NCBI GenBank assembly: GCA_945906815.1
Contig: CAMDRT010000008.1
Coordinates: 1-64,000, forward strand
Direction of reading: 5' to 3'
DNA: 64,000 nt
Source: Bordetella parapertussis
GTDB lineage: Bacteria > Pseudomonadota > Gammaproteobacteria > Burkholderiales > SG8-41
This document shows, piece after piece, positions 40,977 through 49,197 of this stretch. The notes beneath the pieces are model-generated. The model was not told the origin of the DNA, made no database searches, and saw only the letters and a list, made by a program, of their open reading frames with translations. The first letter of the stretch is position 1. Each line of letters opens with the position of its first letter. Made by a program: the position numbers and the translations under genes.

Positions 40977-41801
40977 GTGCAAATAATTGATTCACAGATC
41001 CACATCTGGCAAAACGGGAAGATGAGTTCCCACCATCGTCAGGTAGAAACTTATTCGATAGAAGATGCGCTGACCGAAATGGCCGCGGCGGGCGTCGATG
41101 GGGCGGTGATCCACCCCCCCAGTTCGCTGGGCGAGCCGGTCAACGTGTACGCAGTCGAAGCGGTGCGCCAGCATCCGCATAAATTTTGCATACTCGGGCA
41201 TATGGACCTCGCAAGCCCGGAGCGCGAGAGTATCGTCGCCCATTGGCGCGAACGCACAGGCATGCTCGGCTTCCGGTTTACCTTCAACCAGCCCCATCAA
41301 CAAGCGTGGTGGAGCGATGGCTCGCTCGACTGGTTCTGGACGGCTTGCGAGAAAGCGGATCTGCGCATCGGTCTCTTGGCCAGCGGCGCAAACATGGCGG
41401 CACTGGCGAAGATCGCCGTGCAACATCCCGCACTTAAACTGCACATCGATCACATCGGACGCGGCGGCGGTGGCAAGGGCGTGGTAGACGACGCGGTGTT
41501 TGCAGACCTCAAGGACATGCTTGCGCTCGCCCAATACCCGAACATCGCAGTCAAGCTGTCCGGCGCACCCAGCTATTCAAGCCAGCCCTACCCGTACAAA
41601 AATATCCACGGCTATTTGCGCCAGATCATCGAGGCGTTCGGGCCTGAGCGCTGCTTCTGGGGCACCGACATCACCCGCATGCCATGTTCGTATCGGCAAT
41701 GCGTGACCATGTACACCGAAGAAATGCCATGGCTTAAGGGCCGCGACCTTGAACTGGTGATGGGTGGAGCCGTGGTCGACTGGTTGGGATGGAAGCGTTG
41801 A
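40977..41801 (+). CDS. Amidohydrolase-2 family TIM-barrel protein
   Basis: A 274-residue amidohydrolase-related protein (ACMSD/LigI-like group). The usual D-x-H-x-H metal motif at the first strand reads IDSQIHIW, so the first His is Gln and only H9 remains. Later motifs are HIDHIGRGG and CFWGTDITRMP with the strand-8 Asp. LigI-type lactonases of this group can act without a metal, which fits. It starts with GTG. The gene lies between the CoA-transferase and CMD-like genes. Confidence 0.8.
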   Translation: MQIIDSQIHIWQNGKMSSHHRQVETYSIEDALTEMAAAGVDGAVIHPPSSLGEPVNVYAVEAVRQHPHKFCILGHMDLASPERESIVAHWRERTGMLGFRFTFNQPHQQAWWSDGSLDWFWTACEKADLRIGLLASGANMAALAKIAVQHPALKLHIDHIGRGGGGKGVVDDAVFADLKDMLALAQYPNIAVKLSGAPSYSSQPYPYKNIHGYLRQIIEAFGPERCFWGTDITRMPCSYRQCVTMYTEEMPWLKGRDLELVMGGAVVDWLGWKR

Positions 41802-41849
41802 TCCATTGCGGCCGCTGCGATAACACACGACCCTATTGAGGATAAAGCC

Positions 41850-42419
41850 ATGCGCCTACCGAAGTTGAGCCCCGCACAGTACACGCCGCGACAAAAAGAA
41901 GTCGTCGACAAGCATAACGCCAGACGCGATCGCCTTGGCGGGCCCTATAACGTCTGGATACACAGCCCGGAGATGTTCGAAAAAGCATCGGCCATCAGCA
42001 ACTATATGCGCTTTGATTGCGGGCTACCGGTGAAGCTGCGCGAGTTCGGCATCCTGGTCATGTCGCGCTACTGGGATGCGCAGTATTCATGGAATGCACA
42101 TGTCGACAAGGCTGTGGCCGCCGGCATTGCCGAGGATGTGGTCAACGATCTTGCCGCCGGCAAGCAGCCCACATTCAAAGCCGACGACGAGCGCGTATAC
42201 TACAACTTCGCGATGGAGTTGCTCCAAGACCATTTCGTCAGCGACCAAACATTCAATGAAGCGAGAGCGATTTTCGGCGAAAGGACGCTGGTCGATCTGA
42301 TCGGCTCGGTCGGCTATTTCACCATGCTGGCAATGTGTCTGAACAGCGCCGAAGTCGATTTACAGGCCGACCGCAAGCCGCCGTTTGCCAACGTGAACGG
42401 CCATAGGAAGATCGCTTGA
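41850..42419 (+). CDS. Carboxymuconolactone decarboxylase-like (AhpD fold) protein
   Basis: A 189-residue all-helical CMD-fold protein. The core LREFGILVMSRYWDAQYSWNAHVDKAV-type helix pair is recognisable (LVMSRYWDAQYSWNAHVD), with the conserved His and the following AGIAEDVVNDLAAG. The redox Cys pair of AhpD is absent, so it belongs to the non-peroxidase branch often found in aromatic-acid clusters. The reaction is unknown. It follows the amidohydrolase gene by 48 bp. Confidence 0.78.
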   Translation: MRLPKLSPAQYTPRQKEVVDKHNARRDRLGGPYNVWIHSPEMFEKASAISNYMRFDCGLPVKLREFGILVMSRYWDAQYSWNAHVDKAVAAGIAEDVVNDLAAGKQPTFKADDERVYYNFAMELLQDHFVSDQTFNEARAIFGERTLVDLIGSVGYFTMLAMCLNSAEVDLQADRKPPFANVNGHRKIA

Positions 42420-42519
42420 GCCAGTGGAAAGCGGTGTGACAATAAAAATCATCCCGGAATAAGCGGCGCTTGTTGCGGGCTACGGCAGTATCACCCATTG
42501 TTTTTATGGAGAATGTAAA

Positions 42520-43338
42520 ATGGATCTGGGACTCAAAGGTAAAAACGCAATTGTCACTGGTGGCAGTCTGGGCATCGGCAAAGCCATCGCACGCGAGCTC
42601 GCCCGCGAAGGCGTAAACGTGGCGATAGTCGCCAGAAATAAAGAGCAGCTGGTCGCGGCCGCCAAGGAACTATCCGTCGAAACCGGCGGGCGTGTCATCG
42701 GGCTGACAGCGGATGTCACCAGCAAGGAACAAGTCGAGGCGATGGTCGCCGCAGCCGCACAGCAGTTAGGCGGACTGCACATACTGGTTAACAGCGGCTC
42801 TTCGCCCGGCGGCTCCACCACCGCTACCGGCCCCATCGAAACTGTGGTCGACGAAGATCTGCTGCGCGACTTCAACACCAAGTACATGGGTGCGTTGCGT
42901 TGCGCACGTGCTGCCATTCCCCACATGAAGAAAGCGGGATGGGGCCGCATCATCAACATCAGCGGCACCAATTCGCGCAACGCCGGCAATCTCAGTGGAG
43001 GTGCACGCAACACCTCCCTCGTGCACATGAGCAAGACGCTGGCGGTGCAGTTGGGCCGCTTCGGCATCACAGTGAACTGCGTCCACCCCGGCACTACGCG
43101 CACGGAGCGCACCCCCAGCCTGCTGGCCGAGCAGGCTGCCAAGCTGGGCGTCACGCCCGAGGAAGCCGAGAAACGCACGTTTGCTCCCGATGCACCGCGC
43201 GGCAACGCCATTTGCCGCATGGTAGACGCTTCGGAGATTGCCTTTGTCACAGCGTTCCTCGCTTCGGACAAGTCCTGGGCCATCAGCGGCGAACTGGTGG
43301 TGGCAACCGGTGGTGCCGGACGCTCGGTGTATTACTAG
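42520..43338 (+). CDS. SDR-family oxidoreductase with non-canonical active site
   Basis: A 272-residue SDR with cofactor motif VTGGSLGIGKAIARELA, NSGSS in place of NAG, and ISGTN for the Ser region. In the YxxxK region it reads GGARNTSLVHMSKTLA, so the Tyr and Lys positions are not conserved. Other SDRs of this kind exist, but canonical Tyr-Lys catalysis cannot be expected. It starts ATG after GGAG and is 44 bp upstream of the FGE-domain gene. Confidence 0.78.
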   Translation: MDLGLKGKNAIVTGGSLGIGKAIARELAREGVNVAIVARNKEQLVAAAKELSVETGGRVIGLTADVTSKEQVEAMVAAAAQQLGGLHILVNSGSSPGGSTTATGPIETVVDEDLLRDFNTKYMGALRCARAAIPHMKKAGWGRIINISGTNSRNAGNLSGGARNTSLVHMSKTLAVQLGRFGITVNCVHPGTTRTERTPSLLAEQAAKLGVTPEEAEKRTFAPDAPRGNAICRMVDASEIAFVTAFLASDKSWAISGELVVATGGAGRSVYY

Positions 43339-43382
43339 CGCAAGGCGCAGGCGGGGAAACGACAGGGCGCAGAGGTTGTAAG

Positions 43383-44357
43383 GTGACGGCAGGGTCGGCG
43401 GCGCTGAAAACCATGGCTTGTTCTCTGTTTCTCCGCCTTGTGTTGCTACTGCTGGCCAGCGCGGACGGGAGTGTAGCGGCTCAGCCTCTGGCTGCACGCC
43501 CGCCGCAAAATTCGTATCAAGACTGCGCGGAATGTCCGCAGATGCTCATCATCCCTGCGGGACGGTTCGTGATGGGCGCTGCGCCAGGTGCGGAAGAGCG
43601 CGAAAATTTAGCCGCTCAATTTCGTGACCGCAGCCAGCCGCAGCGCGTGGTGACTGTGGCGCGTTTTGCGGCGGGGAAATTTGAGATCACGCGGGGCCAG
43701 TACCAGGTGTTTGCGGCAGCGACAGGCCACCGCGGCGACGGGTGTTTCGTCTGGCGCGGTACCGCGTTTGAAAAAGACCCGGCCCAGGATTGGCGCAACC
43801 CCGGTTACGCTCAAAACGATGCACACCCGGTGGCGTGCGTCAGTTGGGACGATGCCCATGCCTACGTGAGGTGGCTCAGCCAGAAAACCGGCAACCATTA
43901 TCGTTTGCTGACTGAAGCCGAATGGGAGTATGCGGCGAGAGCCGGTACCACGACCTCGCGCTATTGGGGCGACGATGGGAATAGCGCTTGCGGCTATGCC
44001 AATGGGGCAGATCTCGCGGCTGTGGCACAAGTGCCCGCTGCAAGTGCTTGGGGTAGCGTCGATTGCGATGACCGCTACGCTTACACTGCCCCGGTTGGAA
44101 GTTATCGTGCCAATGCGTTTGGTCTCCACGATATGTTAGGCAATGTCGGCGAGTGGACGCAAGACTGCTGGAACGGGAATTACAACGGCGCGCCGACGGA
44201 CGCCAGCGCGTGGGCTACTGGCGATTGTTCCCTGCGCGTGGTGCGCGGCGGTTCCTGGGACGATGCGCCAGCGGGCTTACACGCCGCATACCGCGTCGGT
44301 AGCCCCACGGTTATCCGGGTCTACGGCCGCGGTTTACGTGTCGCCAGCGACCCTTAA
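43383..44357 (+). CDS. Exported FGE-sulfatase-domain protein (paralogue of the protease fusion)
   Basis: A roughly 324-residue protein. The GTG at 43383 follows CAGAGG; an ATG at 43413 begins directly at the signal peptide (CSLFLRLVLLLLASADGSVA). The rest is one FGE-sulfatase domain: IPAGRFVMGAAPGAEERE, LTEAEWEYAARAGT, GLHDMLGNVGEWTQDCW and RVVRGGSW. It matches the domain at 15957-17582 closely over most of its length but lacks the protease part. The C-terminal active-site cysteines of true FGE are absent, so it probably binds a ligand or partner. The 24 codons after RVVRGGSW differ strongly from the paralogue. Confidence 0.82.
   Translation: MTAGSAALKTMACSLFLRLVLLLLASADGSVAAQPLAARPPQNSYQDCAECPQMLIIPAGRFVMGAAPGAEERENLAAQFRDRSQPQRVVTVARFAAGKFEITRGQYQVFAAATGHRGDGCFVWRGTAFEKDPAQDWRNPGYAQNDAHPVACVSWDDAHAYVRWLSQKTGNHYRLLTEAEWEYAARAGTTTSRYWGDDGNSACGYANGADLAAVAQVPAASAWGSVDCDDRYAYTAPVGSYRANAFGLHDMLGNVGEWTQDCWNGNYNGAPTDASAWATGDCSLRVVRGGSWDDAPAGLHAAYRVGSPTVIRVYGRGLRVASDP
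44259..44330 (+). other. Candidate variable region of a DGR-type target, copy 2
   Basis: This 24-codon block has the same length and position as 17484-17555. Fixed codons (GCC-GCA-TAC-CGC, ATC-CGG, GGT) alternate with changed ones, many ending in C or T (GAC, GAT, GGC, CAC, GTC, AGC, TAC, CGC). Fifteen of 24 residues differ from copy 1, against a conserved preceding RVVRGGSW. This is what A-specific mutagenesis of AAC/AAT codons would produce, but ordinary divergence of a loop is the alternative. Confidence 0.42.
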
Positions 44358-44485
44358 GTGCGTGGCCTTGGTGTGCGCGACCTTGCGCCGTAGCGCCTGA
44401 CCCGCGCCAGAGGAACACCGATCTTTCCCCATTCAACCTGGTAACAATTGCGCTCTACCATGCTCCGTCGCCGGCTGCGTACAGT

Positions 44486-45718
44486 ATGGAACCTGGATTG
44501 ACTGCGGCCAATAGATTCGCGACACTCAAGCCCATGCCTACCCCTTCTCCAGCCATGATGGCCACGCCGCTGTCCCCACTCGACGCCGCCCGCGAGCTGG
44601 CGCCCCTGATACGCGCGAGCGCCAACGAAATCGACGCGGCGCGCGAGTTACCGCGGCCGCTGTTCAATGCCCTGGCTGACGCGGGTCTGTTTCATATTGC
44701 TGTGCCGCGCGCCGTCGGTGGCAGCGAAATCGATTTTCCGACCTACGTGCAAGTGATCGAAGAAATCGGTAAAGCCGACGCCAGCACGGCATGGGCCATG
44801 AACCAGGGCGGGACCTTCGCCACCAGGGCCGCCTTCATGGCGCCGGATGTGGCGCGCGCGATCTGGATCGACACGCCACGCAGCGTGGTGTCGAACACGC
44901 CGGGCCCTACCGCGAAAGCCGTGGCAGTAGCGGGGGGCTATCGCGTCAGCGGCCAGCAGCCCTTTAGCACGGGTTGCCGGCATGCTGCGTGGGTGGCAGC
45001 GCACGCGCAAATCATCGACAACGGCGAAGTGCGGCTCCTCGGCGGGAAGCCAGAAGCGCGCTATATGCTGGTGCCGATTGCACAAGCCGAATTGCTGGAC
45101 ACCTGGCACACGCGCGGTATGCGCGGCACCGGCACCCATACCTTCGTGGTCAAGGATGTCTTCGTGCCAGAGGAGCGCACGGTTCTTGCCAGAGGTGCGA
45201 CCCAAGTCAGCGGTGGCGCTCGCTACAAAATACCGTTCACCCTGTCATTCGCGGCCGGTGATGGCGCTACCGCGCTCGGTCTCGCACGCAGTTGCCTCAC
45301 CGCGTTCTACGAACTCGCTGGCTCGAAAACACCGCGCTATGTACAGGGCCTGATGCGCGAGCAGCCGCACAACCAGTTCACCGTCGGTCAGGCCGAAGCT
45401 GCACTGCGCTCAGGGCGCGCCTTTCTGATGGAAGCAGTCAGCGACCTCTGGGACGAAGCGACGTCGCAGGACGTGCTGAGCCTGGAGCGGCGCGCGGTGC
45501 TGCGCCTGGCGGCGACGCATGCCATACGGCTGGCCGCGCAGATAGTCGAGAGCATCTACACGGCGAGCGGCGCGACCGCAGCCTTCGAAGGCAACCTGAT
45601 TCAGCGCCACTTTCAGGACATCCACGTCATCACCCAGCATGTGCAGGGCCGCCTCGCCCACTACGAGCTGGTCGGTCAGCACTGGATGGGACTGCCGATC
45701 GACGAAACGCGGCTCTAA
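44486..45718 (+). CDS. Acyl-CoA dehydrogenase-fold flavoprotein (monooxygenase group)
   Basis: A roughly 400-residue flavoprotein with the acyl-CoA dehydrogenase fold: LPRPLFNALADAGLFHIAVP, GKADASTAWAMNQGG, VSGQQPFSTGCRHAAWV and a C-terminal helical bundle ending ATAAFEGNLIQRHFQD. The catalytic Glu of true acyl-CoA dehydrogenases is not evident, and the pattern fits the HpaB/DszC-like oxygenase group. ATG 44486 is the outer start; ATG 44534 is equally possible and neither has a strong ribosome site. Confidence 0.78.
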   Translation: MEPGLTAANRFATLKPMPTPSPAMMATPLSPLDAARELAPLIRASANEIDAARELPRPLFNALADAGLFHIAVPRAVGGSEIDFPTYVQVIEEIGKADASTAWAMNQGGTFATRAAFMAPDVARAIWIDTPRSVVSNTPGPTAKAVAVAGGYRVSGQQPFSTGCRHAAWVAAHAQIIDNGEVRLLGGKPEARYMLVPIAQAELLDTWHTRGMRGTGTHTFVVKDVFVPEERTVLARGATQVSGGARYKIPFTLSFAAGDGATALGLARSCLTAFYELAGSKTPRYVQGLMREQPHNQFTVGQAEAALRSGRAFLMEAVSDLWDEATSQDVLSLERRAVLRLAATHAIRLAAQIVESIYTASGATAAFEGNLIQRHFQDIHVITQHVQGRLAHYELVGQHWMGLPIDETRL

Positions 45719-45738
45719 GCGCGGCCCGCATTAAAATG

Positions 45739-45780
45739 GGGTCAGACTCGATTTATTAGTCTAACCCTTTGTTTTTATTT
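45739..45780. terminator. Stem-loop followed by T-rich tract
   Basis: GGGTCAGACT (45739-45748) and AGTCTAACCC (45758-45767) pair with one mismatch around a 9-nt loop, followed by TTTGTTTTTATTT. It lies between the convergent acyl-CoA-dehydrogenase-like and MDR reductase genes, a sensible place for a rho-independent terminator. The GGGGTCAGACTCGA string also resembles repeats near REP-associated transposases. Confidence 0.6.
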
Positions 45781-45834
45781 ATCAAAGACATGAGACTGCC
45801 GCGCACTCTCCTGCCATCACTTCATGGTCAATAA

Positions 45835-46839
45835 CTAAGCGGCGACACGGACCACCAGCTTGCCGCTGTTCTCACCCCGGAACAACATGCCGAGGCCGAT
45901 GGGCGCCTGCTCCAATCCCGCCAGCACATGCAGTTTTTGGCGCAGACTGCCGTCCCGCCGCCGCGCCGCCAGCCAGGTGCGGGCTTCGTCGTAACGCTCG
46001 TGGTAGTTGAACACCAGAAATCCTTGCATGCGCCCGCGCGCTGCCGCCAACCGGCCCAGATTGCGCACACCATAAGGTGCGGCAGCATGCGTCTGGGAAA
46101 TGCGGCCGCACAGCACCACCCGCGCCCCCTGCCGCAAATGCTCCAACGCCGCGTCCAGAGTGGCGCCGCCGACATTGTCGAAATAAAGATCCACCCCTTG
46201 CGGGCACGCACGGCCGATGGCGGCGGACAAGTCCGTCTCCGCCCTGTAATCGAGCGCGGCATCAGCACCCAGCTCGCCTGCGACAAACGCGCATTTCTGC
46301 GCGCCACCCGCGATGCCGACGACACGGCAGCCTTCAATGCGCGCGATCTGCACCGCGATCTGGCCTACGCCACCAGCGGCGGCAGACACCAGCACACGAT
46401 CATTCGGCCGCAATCCGCCGATGTCGCGCAGTCCGAAATAGGCGGTAACGGCGCTTAAGCCCAGCGGGCCTATCCAGTCTTCCACACTACCGAGGGCAAG
46501 ATCCAGTTTTTGCAGGTAACGTCCGGGAATTGTCGGATGGGTCTGCCAGCCCAGTCTGGCCTGCACCAGATCCCCGCTGACCAAGCCTTCGCTACGGCTT
46601 ACCAGCACGCGGGCAATGCCGCCGCCAAGCATCACATCGCCAATCGCCATGCGCTGCGTATAGGCTGCGTCTGCGCTCATCCACGAACGCATAGCGGGAT
46701 CGATGGAGAGATAGAGCGTCTCCAGCAGCACCTCGCCCGCGCCGGGCGTGCGTGCCGGTTCGGCATCGGCGGTAAAAATCTCCGGCCCTGGAATACCTAT
46801 AGGCCGCGCCGTGAGCAGCAGACGATGATTGGTTGGCAT
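45835..46839 (-). CDS. MDR-family NADP-dependent oxidoreductase (curcumin/prostaglandin reductase type)
   Basis: A 334-residue zinc-independent medium-chain reductase reducing activated double bonds with NADPH. The N-terminal PTNHRLLLTARPIGIPGPE-type start, LGLSAVTAYFGL and the cofactor motif VSAAAGGVGQIAVQIARIEG followed by CRVVGIAG are clear, as is VDLYFDNVGG. I chose the ATG at 46839; ATG 46848 is in frame three codons earlier. The gene is divergent from the DUF35-thiolase pair across about 240 bp. Confidence 0.85.
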   Translation of the reverse strand: MPTNHRLLLTARPIGIPGPEIFTADAEPARTPGAGEVLLETLYLSIDPAMRSWMSADAAYTQRMAIGDVMLGGGIARVLVSRSEGLVSGDLVQARLGWQTHPTIPGRYLQKLDLALGSVEDWIGPLGLSAVTAYFGLRDIGGLRPNDRVLVSAAAGGVGQIAVQIARIEGCRVVGIAGGAQKCAFVAGELGADAALDYRAETDLSAAIGRACPQGVDLYFDNVGGATLDAALEHLRQGARVVLCGRISQTHAAAPYGVRNLGRLAAARGRMQGFLVFNYHERYDEARTWLAARRRDGSLRQKLHVLAGLEQAPIGLGMLFRGENSGKLVVRVAA

Positions 46840-47076
46840 TGTGTGCATCTGTTCCCAGGCCGTAGAAAAAATCCCGTCTTGATCCACGCGTAATGTCAAG
46901 CGCATAGACGTCGATAGCCGTGCGTCGCTCTTGAATATACCTCAAGGCGCCTTGCAGACCCACGCTAAATTTACCGCAGGTTGCGTGCTTGTGCTCGGGT
47001 GGTCTATAGTGAATGCCTACGCTGCCCGTATGCGATGGACCGCCAGCGAGTCGATCCTAGTGTGGAGTAACACGAT

Positions 47077-47481
47077 ATGCCTAAGCTTATTCCGGTTGCC
47101 GATGAATTGAGTAAACCGTTTTGGGATGCTGTCAATGCCAAGCGCCTGGTGTTGCAGCACTGCAGCGGCTGCAACAAACTACAGTATCCCCCGCAACAGA
47201 CTTGCCAGGTGTGCGGCAAAGGCGGGCTGCTATGGAAAGAAGTCAGCGGCAACGGCCACATCGCTACGTATATCGTGATAGAGGATGGCCGGCTTAACCG
47301 GCGCATGCCCGATCAGCCATACAACATGGCGCTAATCACGCTGGACGAGGATCCGAGCATTAATTTTTACTCTAATCTTCCTGGCACTCCACCTTACAAG
47401 GTCCCGGTGGGCGCTGCCGTCGAAGCCACCTTCGAGGAAGTAGCACCGGGCCAGTTGATCCACGAATGGCGTGTAAAGTGA
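47077..47481 (+). CDS. DUF35 zinc-ribbon/OB-fold acyl-CoA-associated protein
   Basis: A 134-residue protein with an N-terminal rubredoxin-like zinc ribbon (CSGCNK and CQVCGK, four Cys) and a C-terminal OB fold (GHIATYIVIEDG to VEATFEEV). Such proteins associate with thiolase-fold partners; in the Ltp2-ChsH2 steroid side-chain aldolase the DUF35 part completes the active enzyme. The thiolase gene follows by nine bases, so a complex of the two is likely. Confidence 0.82.
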   Translation: MPKLIPVADELSKPFWDAVNAKRLVLQHCSGCNKLQYPPQQTCQVCGKGGLLWKEVSGNGHIATYIVIEDGRLNRRMPDQPYNMALITLDEDPSINFYSNLPGTPPYKVPVGAAVEATFEEVAPGQLIHEWRVK

Positions 47482-47490
47482 GGATGAGGT

Positions 47491-48807
47491 ATGGCTACCC
47501 CAAGTAATTATGCATGGCGCAGAGATAAAGACGGCCTGGGCGTTTGGGAGCATCGCGGCAAAGTCGCGGTAGCCGGCCTCGGCCATTCCCCGGTAGATCG
47601 GCGTTGGGACGGTGTCTCGATGGACAAAACGTTGGGTGCCTACTGCATCCTCGCCTGCCAGAAGGCGATGGACGACGCCGGCCTCACAGCAGACCAGATT
47701 GATGGCGTGATTTGTTGCGACAGCCACATCGCCGGCCCCAGCGGCGGCTCCGCATCCAAATGGGCGCCGCGGCCGTACTTCGAGCCGCCTTATGATTCCG
47801 AATTAGGCCTCACGCTGATGAATGCGGACTGGCTCATCAAGCAGATGGGCTTCACCAATGTAAAATTCGCGCCCACCAAGTTGCCCACGATCGGCGAAAT
47901 GGTCGGCATGGCTGCGCAAGCTGTGGGCGATGGCCTGTGCACCAACTGCCTGATGATCTATCCCTGCGGCAACCTTGAAGGGCGCTATCGCCGTGGCGGC
48001 GAAAACGCCGAAGACTATGCGCGCGGCGCACGCCAGTGGGTGGTGCCTTGGGGCAATCACGGCGGGAACGACTTCATCAACACCTTCCCTCACAATCAAT
48101 ACTGCCTCAAGTACGGCGGCCAGCACGACGATCTCGCCCCCTTCGTGATCAATCAGCAGCGCAACGGCATGCTGACACCCTGGGGGTTCAACGCCACCCA
48201 TGGGGTAGAGCCGATTACGGTCGAAGACTATGTGACCTCACGCTATATCCTGAATCCTCTGCGGATATGGGACTGCGACCGCCCGGTGCAAGCCTCGACT
48301 GCGTATCTCTTCACCACCGCGGATCGCGCGAAGGACATGCGCCAGAAGCCGGTCTACGTGCTCAATCATTCGCAGCACAATTTCAAGCAGCCCAGCACGC
48401 AGGCGGACCTCGACGTCATCGAGATGTGGACCGACCGCGCGGCGAAGCGGATGTATGAGGGCGCGGGGATGGGCCCGCAGGACGTCGATATTTTCAACCC
48501 GTATGACGGCTACTCCGTGATGAGCCAGTTCTATCTGGAGGCTTTCCAGTGGCACGGTGTGAAGCGCGGCGACGCCTTCGCGTTTTACGCCGGCGATATC
48601 AGCGTCAAGGGCCCGCATCCCTTCAGCTCCAGCGGCGGCAATCTGGGCACCGGGCGCGTGCGCTCCGCCATGTACACCGACAGTATTGAACAACTGCGCG
48701 GCACCGCGGGCAAGCGTCAGGTGACCGTGCGGGCCGAGACCGCACTGGCGGCGTTTACCACGCCCCCCAGCGGCGGCTGGATCATGTTCGGCAAACATCC
48801 CAGCTAA
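47491..48807 (+). CDS. Thiolase-fold (SCP-x/Ltp2-like) acyl-CoA enzyme
   Basis: A 438-residue thiolase-superfamily protein of the lipid-transfer/SCP-x group. Recognisable stretches are KVAVAGLGHSPVDRR at the start, ACQKAMDDAGLTADQIDGVI, VDIFNPYDGYSVMSQFYLEA and the C-terminal HPFSSSGGNLGTGR. A normal nucleophilic Cys position is not evident, which fits retro-aldolases such as Ltp2 better than biosynthetic thiolases. It is coupled to the DUF35 gene and followed by a small HAD-like gene. Confidence 0.82.
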   Translation: MATPSNYAWRRDKDGLGVWEHRGKVAVAGLGHSPVDRRWDGVSMDKTLGAYCILACQKAMDDAGLTADQIDGVICCDSHIAGPSGGSASKWAPRPYFEPPYDSELGLTLMNADWLIKQMGFTNVKFAPTKLPTIGEMVGMAAQAVGDGLCTNCLMIYPCGNLEGRYRRGGENAEDYARGARQWVVPWGNHGGNDFINTFPHNQYCLKYGGQHDDLAPFVINQQRNGMLTPWGFNATHGVEPITVEDYVTSRYILNPLRIWDCDRPVQASTAYLFTTADRAKDMRQKPVYVLNHSQHNFKQPSTQADLDVIEMWTDRAAKRMYEGAGMGPQDVDIFNPYDGYSVMSQFYLEAFQWHGVKRGDAFAFYAGDISVKGPHPFSSSGGNLGTGRVRSAMYTDSIEQLRGTAGKRQVTVRAETALAAFTTPPSGGWIMFGKHPS

Positions 48808-48821
48808 CAGGAGAGCCACAG

Positions 48822-49166
48822 TTGGCGAAGCTCATCAGTTTTGACATAGACGGAACGCTGGAAACCGGCGACCCACCGGGCTACATCACCATTGAGCGGG
48901 TGCGCGAAGTTCAGGCGCTGGGATACATAATCGGCAGTTGTTCCGACCGCACGGTCAGCACGCAAAAGCGCATGTGGCTGGAACACGGCATCAGCGTCGC
49001 ATTCACCGTGTTAAAGCACCGGCTGGATCAGGTCAAAGCTGACTTCAGTGCGGAACAATATTTCCACATAGGCGACACCAATATCGACAAGTATTACGCT
49101 GAACTCAATGGGTTTACGTATTTCTTTCCCGATACTTCCATAGACCATCTGTGGATGCCCGGCTGA
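48822..49166 (+). CDS. Small HAD-superfamily-like protein
   Basis: A 114-residue protein with a HAD motif I at the N-terminus (ISFDIDGTLE, two catalytic Asp), a motif II-like GSCSDRTVST, a Lys in VLKHRLDQVK and a motif IV-like HIGDTNIDKYYAE. The cap domain is missing, so it is a minimal HAD phosphatase-like protein. It starts with TTG after CAGGAGAG. It lies 14 bp after the thiolase gene, probably on the same transcript. Substrate unknown. Confidence 0.7.
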   Translation: MAKLISFDIDGTLETGDPPGYITIERVREVQALGYIIGSCSDRTVSTQKRMWLEHGISVAFTVLKHRLDQVKADFSAEQYFHIGDTNIDKYYAELNGFTYFFPDTSIDHLWMPG

Positions 49167-49197
49167 TTCCGGCCGCCAGACACAGCACGCAGGCCAG

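Noticed and set aside
42900..43382. N-terminal extension of the FGE gene into the preceding SDR
   Set aside because: The extension overlaps the SDR gene in another frame; a signal peptide and possible starts at 43383 or 43413 give the natural beginning.
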